The position numbers were made by a program, and so were the translations under genes. Under the pieces are notes generated by a model. That model was not told the origin of the DNA. It was given only the letters and a program-made list of their open reading frames with translations, and did no database searches. A stretch of DNA of 64,000 bases, taken from assembly GCA_002762785.1 (NCBI GenBank), contig PCXY01000005.1:124001-188000 (forward strand), written 5' to 3'. This document shows, in pieces, positions 55,277-63,810 of the stretch; within the stretch, counting starts at the first letter, position 1; each line of letters begins with the position of its first letter. Source of the DNA: Candidatus Woesearchaeota archaeon CG10_big_fil_rev_8_21_14_0_10_45_16 (lineage in GTDB: Archaea; Nanobdellota; Nanobdellia; Woesearchaeales; GW2011-AR9).

Positions 55277-56248
55277 ATGAAAGTAGCCTATCTCGGAAGA
55301 GACAGTTCTCAGGAGCATTCTGGTCGCCTTTGCGGTCCGCAGAGACTGGGGACAGAACTTGAAAAACGGATGCGTACCCATCTACAGACCCATCTTCTTT
55401 TCTCCGGTGATCCGGCTGCCTCGCTGCCAAGGATGATCTTAAGCATCAGAAAGAACAAGATCAAAGTCATGCATGCCCACGGATCAATCAACAGTGGACT
55501 GTGGCTGCTGCTGCTCAAAAGATTTGTGAAGTCAAAAGCCATCCTCACGTTCACCGATTTTAAGAAAAATGTCACCAACAACTATAAGATCTTGAATGGT
55601 CTCGATGCAGTCATCGTCATGGATGAATTCGCCAGAAAGAAGCTGATTGACGAAGGAGTGAAACGGGATAAGGTCCATCTAGTTCCATATGGGGTTGAGG
55701 ATTCGTTCTATAACGCAAAACAGTCAGCTGTCGTACGAAAGATGGCAAAGAAGATCATCCTTTATTATGGTGATGCGCGGATGGAAAGGGGTTTTCACCT
55801 GATCTTAAGATCGCTGCAGCATATCAAAGACGATACTTTGGTGCTGCTCTGCGTCCGTAACTTCCATGAAGGCTTCAGCAAGGAAGGAGTAGAAAAGTTC
55901 ATCAGTAGATATAAAAACGTTAAACTCTGGACCGTTAAGGATTACCCCTGTTCGATCCATGACCTAGTAAAGTCCGTAGATCTCGTCCTGCTGCCGTTCA
56001 TCAAGAACACGTTAGAACCTCCGTTGACATTACTGGAAGTTTCGGCTGCTGGAAAGCCCCTGGTCACGTTTAACATCGGCGGCAACAGAGAGGTGGTCTC
56101 TCCTGGATCAGTAGTCCTAGACCGGAAAGATCATCTGCAGATAGCTGAAGCTGTCAATGACTTCCGTCCTGGAAAGAGAGAGCAAAAAAGAATATTTTAT
56201 AATTGGGACGAGACAGTACGAAAGATAAGGGAGATCTACGATAAGTGA
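55277..56248 (+). CDS. GT4-family glycosyltransferase
   Basis: IILYYGDARMERGFHLILRSL; LEPPLTLLEVSAAGKPLVTFNIGGNREVV; TATA-like cttttaaac ~30 nt upstream. Confidence 0.82.
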   Translation: MKVAYLGRDSSQEHSGRLCGPQRLGTELEKRMRTHLQTHLLFSGDPAASLPRMILSIRKNKIKVMHAHGSINSGLWLLLLKRFVKSKAILTFTDFKKNVTNNYKILNGLDAVIVMDEFARKKLIDEGVKRDKVHLVPYGVEDSFYNAKQSAVVRKMAKKIILYYGDARMERGFHLILRSLQHIKDDTLVLLCVRNFHEGFSKEGVEKFISRYKNVKLWTVKDYPCSIHDLVKSVDLVLLPFIKNTLEPPLTLLEVSAAGKPLVTFNIGGNREVVSPGSVVLDRKDHLQIAEAVNDFRPGKREQKRIFYNWDETVRKIREIYDK

Positions 56249-56251
56249 AGC

Positions 56252-57055
56252 ATGAAATTCAAAGACATCATCAAAACTTTACGGGACTATCAGTTCAGGA
56301 GCATCATTCATAATGCTTTCTCCCTTATGATCAGCGACGCCCACGTCGTATCGTATCGAAAGAGCGGACGCACCTGGCTGCGGCTGCTGATAGCCAAAGT
56401 TCTTTCTGAGAGTTACGGCTTCAAGAAGATAAAACTTGATACTCAGTACATGACATTGTTCAGCAAAGCGCCGAACGTCGTCTTTTCCCATGCCGGCTGC
56501 ACCATCAACGACAACAAGGTCAACTTCAAGAAACTTCTTAGGAAGAAAAAGATTGTTTTTCTATCGAGAGATCCCCGGGATGATGTCGTCTCCCTCTACA
56601 ACGATTATACCAAGAGAGATAATGTCTGCGAGATGGATCCCTCTTCGTTCATCCGGGATGAGAAGTATGGGGTGGGGATGATAGTGCGATATCTCAACAG
56701 CTGGAAAGCAGAGATGGACAAAAGACAAGGAGATTTTCTGCTGGTCCGTTATGAAGACATGAAGAAAGATGCTGGTCATGAATTAAGACGCGTACTTGAT
56801 TTTTTGAAGATCAAATATACTCCTGAAGTGATTGAGAAAGCGGTGGAATACGGCTCGTTCAGCAACATGCGGAAGATGGAAGCGACGGATACGTTTGATG
56901 ACAAGCGGATGCAGGCGAGAGATAAGGACGATATCAGCAGTTATAAGACGCGTAAGGGGAAAGTAGGCAGCCATAAAGAGGAGCTGTCTGCAGAAGATAT
57001 ATTGTATCTTGACGAGCAGGTAAAAGCGCATCTTGATCCTGAGTTCGGGTATTGA
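56252..57055 (+). CDS. PAPS-dependent sulfotransferase
   Basis: 5'-PSB-like VVSYRKSGRTWLRLLI, 3'-PB-like FLSRDPRDDVVSLY, C-terminal RKGKVGSHKEELS. Confidence 0.88.
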   Translation: MKFKDIIKTLRDYQFRSIIHNAFSLMISDAHVVSYRKSGRTWLRLLIAKVLSESYGFKKIKLDTQYMTLFSKAPNVVFSHAGCTINDNKVNFKKLLRKKKIVFLSRDPRDDVVSLYNDYTKRDNVCEMDPSSFIRDEKYGVGMIVRYLNSWKAEMDKRQGDFLLVRYEDMKKDAGHELRRVLDFLKIKYTPEVIEKAVEYGSFSNMRKMEATDTFDDKRMQARDKDDISSYKTRKGKVGSHKEELSAEDILYLDEQVKAHLDPEFGY

Positions 57056-57181
57056 TCGATCATCTCTCTTTGCTTTATTCACACCCATCTTCTATTCTCA
57101 TCTTCCATAAGCCTTTTAAAGCAGCAACCTCCCGAAATCACCGACGAATAGTCTTAAAATTTTGAAAAAGAATCGTTCGAG

Positions 57182-59446
57182 GTGTTATATAAAGTGGTTA
57201 AAAAGATCAAGATTATCGCGACTCTAGGACCTGCAACCAATAAAGAGGAAGATATCGTCAGGGTCAAAGATAAAGGCGTCGATTTCATCCGCATCAACAT
57301 GTCGCATTCTTCACTAGAAGATATGGAGCATTTCCTGAAGATGGCTAAAAAGGTAAAGATACCATTTGTCATCGACACGGAAGGGTCACAGGTCAGGACT
57401 GGTGAATTGTCCACACCGACGGTAGACGTTTCTGAAAACAGCGAGATAAAGATCTTTGATAAGCCGATCGTCGGTGATAATACTAAGCTGTCATTAAAAC
57501 CGGAAGGTGTAGTGCCGCAGCTGGAGAAAGGCGACCTTATCCAGATCGATTTTGATACAGCTGTCCTGAGAGTCAGTGATACATCGACCATCAGTCGGGG
57601 TTACATCACGGCGAAAGTGGTCACAGCCGGTATCCTTGGAAAGAATAAAGCGGTTGTCCTGGATCGGGCCTGCGGCAGACCATTGCACCTCCCAATTCTT
57701 TCAAAGAAAGATTATGATTCCATCAAGCTGGGTATGGAGTATGGCGTCGGCCATATCGCTCTTTCCTTTGCGCGATCAGGTAAATGTCTTGATGAAGTAC
57801 GGAGAGCTACCCAGAACACCATGCAGGTCATCTCTAAGATCGAATGTGTCGATGCTCTCCGCAACCTGGATGTGATAATCGCCAAATCTGATTATCTCCT
57901 GATAGATCGGGGAGATCTCAGCAAAGAGATACCAGTCGAGAAGATCCCCTTCACTCAGAAGATCATCCTTAACAAGGCGGCTAAAGCAAAAGTGCCGGTG
58001 TTCGTCGCGACCAATCTTTTGGAAACGATGATCAATTCACGGAAGCCTACAAGGGCAGAAGTGCATGATATCCTTAACACCATCCTGGACGGGGCCGGCG
58101 GTCTGGTATTGGCTGCAGAAACGGCCATCGGCAAGCATCCGATGGAATGTATCAACATGCTCAACAAACTGATCAACCATGCTCAGCTAGCCATGGACGG
58201 CAGTGATGTTTCACAAAAAGAGGAAGAATTTGTCAGTAAGCTGTTGGCAAAGAATTATCTTCTTGATTCAGAAGTGTCGTCATCATTGATAGAGCCGCAC
58301 GGCGGCCGATTGGTCAACCGGGTGGCTGTTAAGATTCCAGAGAAGTCCTATCTTGATTCCCTGCCAAAGATAAATTTGGATGAGAACCGGCAGCGTGACG
58401 TGGAACAGATCGCCGTGGGAACCTACAGCCCCATCGAAGGCTTCATGAACAAAGACAATTTTAATTCCGTCCTTGACCGGATGAGACTTTCTAATGGATT
58501 GGTCTGGTCGCTGCCGATCTTCCTGGACGTCAGCGAGGAGAAAGCAGCAGAACTGGCTGTCGGCAGTGATGTGGCTTTAGTCGATGAGCGTGGCGAAGCG
58601 ATGGCTATCCTGAATCTTGAAGAGAAATATCATTTTGACAAGACGGAGATGGCTGAGAAATTGTATGCTACGCTTAGCGACGAGCATCCCGGCGTGAGAT
58701 GGATCTTTAACCTTAATCCGGTGATGCTGGGCGGAAAGATCACCTTACTGAGGAGAAGAGACAACGAGGATAAAGAGTACGAGATGACACCAAAGCAGAC
58801 CAGAAGCTTGTTTGAGGAGAGGGGGTGGTCTAAAGTGGTGGCGTTCCATACCCGGAACGTACCGCATAGAGGTCATGAGTTCATCCAGATGAAAGCCATG
58901 GAACGTGAAAAGTGCGACGGCTTGTTCGTCCATCCTGTTGTCGGCAAGAAGAAGCAGGGTGATTTCAATGCCAAATATATCACTAAAGCCTATGAGATCA
59001 TGACTGAGAAGTTTTACCCGCAGAACAGGGTCATCTTCGGCACTTTTTCAACCTACAGCCGTTATGCTGGACCGAGGGAAGCTTTATTTACGGCCTTATG
59101 CCGTCAGAATTTTGGCTGTAGCCATTTTGTCGTCGGCAGAGACCACACCGGGGTAAAAGATTTTTATCACCCAAAAGCATCCCATAACATCTTCGACAGG
59201 TTCCCGGACATCGGCATCAAAGCTGTCTGCTTCGATAAGGTGTTCTATTCTCCGACACTGCAGGACCATGTCCATCTGGCCGATAATCCTGAGCATCCTG
59301 AAGACGATTCCCAGCATATCAGCGGCACCCAGGCCCGAAAGATGTTCGAGGCGGGAGAACTGCCTCCTGCCTGGTTCATGCGGCCGGAGATCTCGCAGAT
59401 GATCATCGATGCGGTGAAGAGAGGCGAAGAAGTGTTTGTGAGGTGA
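57182..59446 (+). CDS. Fusion: pyruvate kinase catalytic domains (A/B) + ATP sulfurylase (Sat)
   Basis: PK: IIATLGPAT, FIRINMSH, DTEGSQVRTG, VISKIE, DRGDLSKEIP, VATNLLETMI, ETAIGKHP; Sat from ~58285: PHGGRLVNRV, HTRNVPHRGHEFIQ, VVGRDHTGVKDFY, ISGTQARKMFEAGELPPAWFMRPEI; GTG start at 57182 or 57194. Confidence 0.92.
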   Translation: MLYKVVKKIKIIATLGPATNKEEDIVRVKDKGVDFIRINMSHSSLEDMEHFLKMAKKVKIPFVIDTEGSQVRTGELSTPTVDVSENSEIKIFDKPIVGDNTKLSLKPEGVVPQLEKGDLIQIDFDTAVLRVSDTSTISRGYITAKVVTAGILGKNKAVVLDRACGRPLHLPILSKKDYDSIKLGMEYGVGHIALSFARSGKCLDEVRRATQNTMQVISKIECVDALRNLDVIIAKSDYLLIDRGDLSKEIPVEKIPFTQKIILNKAAKAKVPVFVATNLLETMINSRKPTRAEVHDILNTILDGAGGLVLAAETAIGKHPMECINMLNKLINHAQLAMDGSDVSQKEEEFVSKLLAKNYLLDSEVSSSLIEPHGGRLVNRVAVKIPEKSYLDSLPKINLDENRQRDVEQIAVGTYSPIEGFMNKDNFNSVLDRMRLSNGLVWSLPIFLDVSEEKAAELAVGSDVALVDERGEAMAILNLEEKYHFDKTEMAEKLYATLSDEHPGVRWIFNLNPVMLGGKITLLRRRDNEDKEYEMTPKQTRSLFEERGWSKVVAFHTRNVPHRGHEFIQMKAMEREKCDGLFVHPVVGKKKQGDFNAKYITKAYEIMTEKFYPQNRVIFGTFSTYSRYAGPREALFTALCRQNFGCSHFVVGRDHTGVKDFYHPKASHNIFDRFPDIGIKAVCFDKVFYSPTLQDHVHLADNPEHPEDDSQHISGTQARKMFEAGELPPAWFMRPEISQMIIDAVKRGEEVFVR

Positions 59447-59454
59447 ATTAGAAC

Positions 59455-61149
59455 CTAATCTTTGCTTTTACTTTTCGATTTCTTTGATTTGGACATCTTT
59501 ATCTGATCTCCCTGTATCTCTCGTGGTTTCCCTAAACTGAGTATTGTCTTGACGACTCCTTTAAAATCTTGTCCTTCTACCAGGTAGGTGATACAAGGGT
59601 CTTTTTCTTTGTAGAGTTGGATCATCTTTTTGCTGGGATTAAAACAGATCCTGGTTTCTGTCGCTTTAAGCATCGGGATATCCGAATAACCATCACCGAC
59701 GCCGATGCTTCCTTCCTCCGGGATGGAATAACGTTCCATGATGTATTTAACGATATAATATTTAACGTCATCATGGAGAACATTTTTTTCGGCAACTTCG
59801 CCGGTGATGATCCCTTTCTTTTCATCAAGCACATTACAATAGATCTCGTCGATGCCAAGTTCTTTACATATCGGCGTGACTATCTGGGAGAAACCTGAAG
59901 AGATAGCAACAAGGTAGTACCCGTTATCCTTAAGTTCTTTGATGCCGGCCTTGACGTTATCGATCAACCGAAGATTTGGTATGAACGCTTTGATGTCGCT
60001 TACTTTAAGACCTTTCAGCAGCTTTGCGCTTTCGATGATAGCCTCTTGCATACTCAACGTTCCCTCAATCTGTCTGATGATAAATTCCAACACTTCTTTC
60101 TGCTTGCCCATCAGGTTCGCAAGTTCTACCGTAGTGTGATTCTGTGTGAAGATACGATTGACATCAAAAGCGATAAGTTTCTTTGGTTTGTCCTCGCTGA
60201 GAGATAGTAGCAGATGATCTTGTTCTTTAGGAAAGTCGCCGTCCTCTTTGAGAGAGACTGTAGTTGTCATAAGGGATAAAAAGTGCTGTTTGGTCTGTTT
60301 GATAGTTTCGTAGGAATTTATGAAGATACCGCCGCTGGTAAGACCGTTTGAATTTTTTAAGAACATGAATAGAGCATCGCCTTCTTCATCATTTTCTATA
60401 AGGGCGAAATTAAAGGGTGTTGGGGTCTTGCGAAGATCGATATTCTTATTCTGGATAGTTTTCTTTTTGGTGATAGCCAAGATCTCTTGTAACTCTTCTT
60501 TGATAAGCTCGCGGTTCTTATATTTTTTTTGAAGCCTGTGCTGAAGAGCCTCTGTCCTATAAGGAGAGAGACAGAACAAAGAGAAAGAAGAATCATGTAT
60601 CTTGTCGGTAAGTGTCTCAATATACGCAGCTTCCTGGGCACTGTTACATAAAGCGAAAGAGTAAGCGTACTGAGGGAAGTCGCAGCCGATGTAAAAAGCG
60701 CTGGCATTTTTCAGATAGAACACCAACTGTTTATATAGTTCAGCTTCTGTAAGGTAGGTTACAGAGATAGAATTTGGCTTGATGTATTTTTCAAAGAAAG
60801 CCTGAGTGTCGGAAGCAAAATTTGTTATCTCATCCATCTCTTGGGCTAATTCTTTCTTCTTGGCATATATCACTTCCTGGATGCCCCTTAAGTTCAGAAG
60901 ATATTGAGAATTCTCAGTCTTCATGATTACCCCTTTCTCCTGAAGGATCCGTAGCTGGGTAAAAAGGTTCGATTTTTGGATAAACCCCTTGGTCTCTTTA
61001 AAATACTCGCGTTCTATCACGACCGGATTGGTCGGGAGCTTATTCTCTTGAAGCTGAAAGATTATCCCGATTATACTGGTCTGCTGGCTGGTCAACTGCA
61101 GCCATCTCGCTATCTTGGGGATCATTTTGTTTCTACTTTGGAGTGGCAT
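59455..61149 (-). CDS. Fusion: winged-HTH/TrmB-like regulator + SerB-like HAD domain
   Basis: N-terminal wHTH-like LTSQQTSIIGIIF...SNLFTQLRILQEKGVI; C-terminal IAFDVNRIFT, VAISSGFSQIV, GVGDGYSDIPML; Lys/Ser-rich tail. Confidence 0.68.
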   Translation of the reverse strand: MPLQSRNKMIPKIARWLQLTSQQTSIIGIIFQLQENKLPTNPVVIEREYFKETKGFIQKSNLFTQLRILQEKGVIMKTENSQYLLNLRGIQEVIYAKKKELAQEMDEITNFASDTQAFFEKYIKPNSISVTYLTEAELYKQLVFYLKNASAFYIGCDFPQYAYSFALCNSAQEAAYIETLTDKIHDSSFSLFCLSPYRTEALQHRLQKKYKNRELIKEELQEILAITKKKTIQNKNIDLRKTPTPFNFALIENDEEGDALFMFLKNSNGLTSGGIFINSYETIKQTKQHFLSLMTTTVSLKEDGDFPKEQDHLLLSLSEDKPKKLIAFDVNRIFTQNHTTVELANLMGKQKEVLEFIIRQIEGTLSMQEAIIESAKLLKGLKVSDIKAFIPNLRLIDNVKAGIKELKDNGYYLVAISSGFSQIVTPICKELGIDEIYCNVLDEKKGIITGEVAEKNVLHDDVKYYIVKYIMERYSIPEEGSIGVGDGYSDIPMLKATETRICFNPSKKMIQLYKEKDPCITYLVEGQDFKGVVKTILSLGKPREIQGDQIKMSKSKKSKSKSKD

Positions 61150-61217
61150 TTATAAATGTTACTATGATTATATGCATACCCCCATAGTATTAAGATATTA
61201 TGACTATAAATAGCACT

Positions 61218-61247
61218 AGGTAATAGTCCAACCAAGACTATTCACCT
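61218..61247. promoter_or_regulatory. Inverted repeat in divergent promoter region, candidate operator
   Basis: AGGTAATAGTC-CAACCAA-GACTATTcACCT; 11-bp arms with one bulged C; lies just downstream of a TATA-like gactataaatag. Confidence 0.5.
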
Positions 61248-61267
61248 GGTTACGTCCCGCGTTTTTA

Positions 61268-62119
61268 ATGCAATTCCATTCCAGATGGTGGATGACAACA
61301 ACAACAAAACTTGTTTCATCCGACCTTAACGGAACTTTGGTGCATCAACACACTATGAGCGACATGATCAGGATATATCTTGGTCAGGAGAATTTTGAGA
61401 AAGCTAATGCTGTCTTCAAGAAGCAGACTTCGGGAGAAGCCAGCATGGAAGCAGCGTTCGGCAACGCCGGCCCTTTGACTAGAGGATTAACTTTACGGCA
61501 GGCCCTGGAATACACGCGGGACCATATGAGATTCGTGGACGGATTTCAGCCATTTGTCGACGAACTGGCAGATAGGCAGACCCCTTTCATCATCAATTCT
61601 ACAGGCTACTCAGTCACCATCCACGCCATCAGGGCTCAGCTGGGCCGGGATAAGATCGCTGGACAGATCGGCAACCGCCTTGAATTCGGCCAGGATGCTG
61701 ATCCACAGGCAGTATTGAGGGAAGATGAGCTGGAGAATCTGGTCTTTGATTATTTTGCATCCGGAAAAACCACCGATAGAGCTTATGATCGTATCAAAGC
61801 GACAGGTGTCGTCCATCTAGGAATAGTAGATGAAGCGGCCAAAGCCTCGCTGTTATTGGATCGTGTGGCGGCAGAATTTCCGGGCATTAATCCGACGGAA
61901 ATTGTCCACATCGGCGATACTTACGGAGATTTCGGCGGCATCTCGGGAATAGCTAAAGCTGGAGGCACAGGGATCGCTTTCAATTACAATGGTATTCTAG
62001 AAACCAAGCTAAAAGAAGAGATCGCTCAAGATCTTTCATTAGGCGCGCTGATCCATTTCGTCGATCCAAAGGGACCGGACTGCGACATGCGAAGGGTGCT
62101 GCCGATAGTATACAAATAG
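61268..62119 (+). CDS. HAD-superfamily hydrolase
   Basis: VSSDLNGTLVH (DxNGT variant), FIINSTGYS, HIGDTYGDFGGI; alternative start 61292. Confidence 0.75.
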   Translation: MQFHSRWWMTTTTKLVSSDLNGTLVHQHTMSDMIRIYLGQENFEKANAVFKKQTSGEASMEAAFGNAGPLTRGLTLRQALEYTRDHMRFVDGFQPFVDELADRQTPFIINSTGYSVTIHAIRAQLGRDKIAGQIGNRLEFGQDADPQAVLREDELENLVFDYFASGKTTDRAYDRIKATGVVHLGIVDEAAKASLLLDRVAAEFPGINPTEIVHIGDTYGDFGGISGIAKAGGTGIAFNYNGILETKLKEEIAQDLSLGALIHFVDPKGPDCDMRRVLPIVYK

Positions 62120-62240
62120 ATTTTTACCATCTATTTTTTCTTATTTCTATCTTAAGAGTGATAAGATGCTCTCTTGATACTGTCCATTGATAGAATCCTA
62201 ACACATAACCTTTTTAAAGCATTTTCAAGAGCCATGCATT

Positions 62241-63563
62241 ATGGGAAAAGTCGTCTGGTTTACGGGGTTGAGCGGTTCTGGAAAGACCACCATCGCCCTC
62301 AGATTAAAGAAAGAACTAGAGAAGCAGGACAAGACCGTCCACATCCTTGACGGCGACGTGGTGAGGAACGAGCTCCATAAAGACCTCGGCTTCTCCCGGG
62401 AAGACATCAGAGAGAACAACCGACTGATAGCCTTGCTGGCAAAGAAGTATCAAGATTCTTCAGATTTTGTTTTGGTCCCTATCATCTCACCATACCGGGA
62501 AGACCGAGCCATGGCCAGATCGATTATCGGCCCCAGTTTCATGGAGCTCTATGTCAACTGTTCTTTAGACGGCTGCATCAAGAGAGATGTCAAAGGCTTG
62601 TATCAGAAGGCTCTAGCCGGCGAGATCGACAATTTAATCGGCGTGGCTGACTCGAATCCGTATGAAGCGCCGGAAAATCCTGAACTGGAGATCAATACGG
62701 AAAAGAATGATCTTGACACTAGCATCGACCTGATCAGCAGCAGATTGCTGAAAGATAAGCTGCCTTTTGAAACTTCTTTCCCCGAGATAAAGATGGCGAT
62801 AGAAGGCATCCTGGAAGCGGGAAAAGCAGTCATGGAGATCTATAGTCGTGATTACGATATCTCCAGAGATAAAGATGGAGAACCGACCACAGAAGCCGAT
62901 AAGAAAAGCAATCAGATCCTGATGAACGCACTGGGAAAGACCGGCCACATGATCCTCTCAGAAGAAGATGTCAATGATGAAAAAAGATTAGGAGAAGAAT
63001 ATGTCTGGATCGTCGATCCCATCGATGGCACTTCTGATTTTGTCAACAAGACCGGCGAGTTCACGATCATGGTAGGGCTGGTAAAAGATCACGTGCCGGT
63101 GCTCGGTCTGGTCCTGTGGCCTCCCCAGAAGATCCTATTCATCGGTGAGAAAGGCAAAGGAGCGTATAAGCTCGAGAAAGGAGAATGGCAGAAGATACGG
63201 TGCAGCAGTAAGACCGATCTTAAAGAATGCCGCCTGATGAGGAGCCGACACCATCTCTCAGAGGAGGAACAACGGGTCGCTTCAGAACTCGGCATCACCA
63301 TGGCCGCGGCCAGAGGCAGCAGCCTGAAAGCCATGGATATCGCTCAAGGTTCAGGAGACCTCTATTTCACATTAACTTCAAAGATCAAGCAGTGGGATAC
63401 CTGCGCTTCATACTGCATCCTTACCGAAGCTGGAGGAAAGATGACAGATATCTTTGGAAATGCTCTTCAATATAATACTACTAAAGTAAACCACGAAAAT
63501 GGGATACTGGCGACAAACGGGATTGTCCATGAAAACTTTATAAAAAACTGCCAGAGACATTGA
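62241..63563 (+). CDS. Fusion: APS kinase (CysC) + CysQ-like 3'(2'),5'-bisphosphate nucleotidase
   Basis: CysC: WFTGLSGSGKTTIA, LDGDVVRNELHKDLGFSREDIRENNRL, ISPYREDR, RDVKGLYQKALAGEIDNLIGV; CysQ from ~62790: EPTTEADKKSNQIL, LSEED, VDPIDGTSDFVN, QWDTCASYCILTEAGG. Confidence 0.93.
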   Translation: MGKVVWFTGLSGSGKTTIALRLKKELEKQDKTVHILDGDVVRNELHKDLGFSREDIRENNRLIALLAKKYQDSSDFVLVPIISPYREDRAMARSIIGPSFMELYVNCSLDGCIKRDVKGLYQKALAGEIDNLIGVADSNPYEAPENPELEINTEKNDLDTSIDLISSRLLKDKLPFETSFPEIKMAIEGILEAGKAVMEIYSRDYDISRDKDGEPTTEADKKSNQILMNALGKTGHMILSEEDVNDEKRLGEEYVWIVDPIDGTSDFVNKTGEFTIMVGLVKDHVPVLGLVLWPPQKILFIGEKGKGAYKLEKGEWQKIRCSSKTDLKECRLMRSRHHLSEEEQRVASELGITMAAARGSSLKAMDIAQGSGDLYFTLTSKIKQWDTCASYCILTEAGGKMTDIFGNALQYNTTKVNHENGILATNGIVHENFIKNCQRH

Positions 63564-63572
63564 TACATCTCA

Positions 63573-63686
63573 ATGTTCCAGGCTAAAGATAAGGGAAAGA
63601 AAAACCTGATGACTTATAAGCATCTTAAAGATCTTTTGCAGAAGTCTGGGTTTGAGATTGTCGGCTACTCGACTGCCGGATTTTAG
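63573..63686 (+). pseudogene. Possible remnant of a methyltransferase C-terminus
   Basis: Short ORF MFQAKDKGKKNLMTYKHLKDLLQKSGFEIVGYSTAGF; HLKDLLQKSGFEIV resembles the C-terminal end of SAM-methyltransferases. Confidence 0.25.
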
Positions 63687-63810
63687 AGCAAGATATGATA
63701 TGAGTCCTTTTCAAAGAAGGTGTCCTCATCTTTACAGAGAAAAAGCGACCGGAGAAAGAGACCATTACGCTTCGGCAACGGTGTGGTATTCATAGCAAGA
63801 AAGATTTGAA

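Noticed and set aside
57181-57200. TATA-like gttatataaag at the start of PK-Sat as promoter
   Set aside because: A start downstream of it would remove the essential PK N-terminus (IIATLGPAT); more likely coding, with a better box at about 57111.
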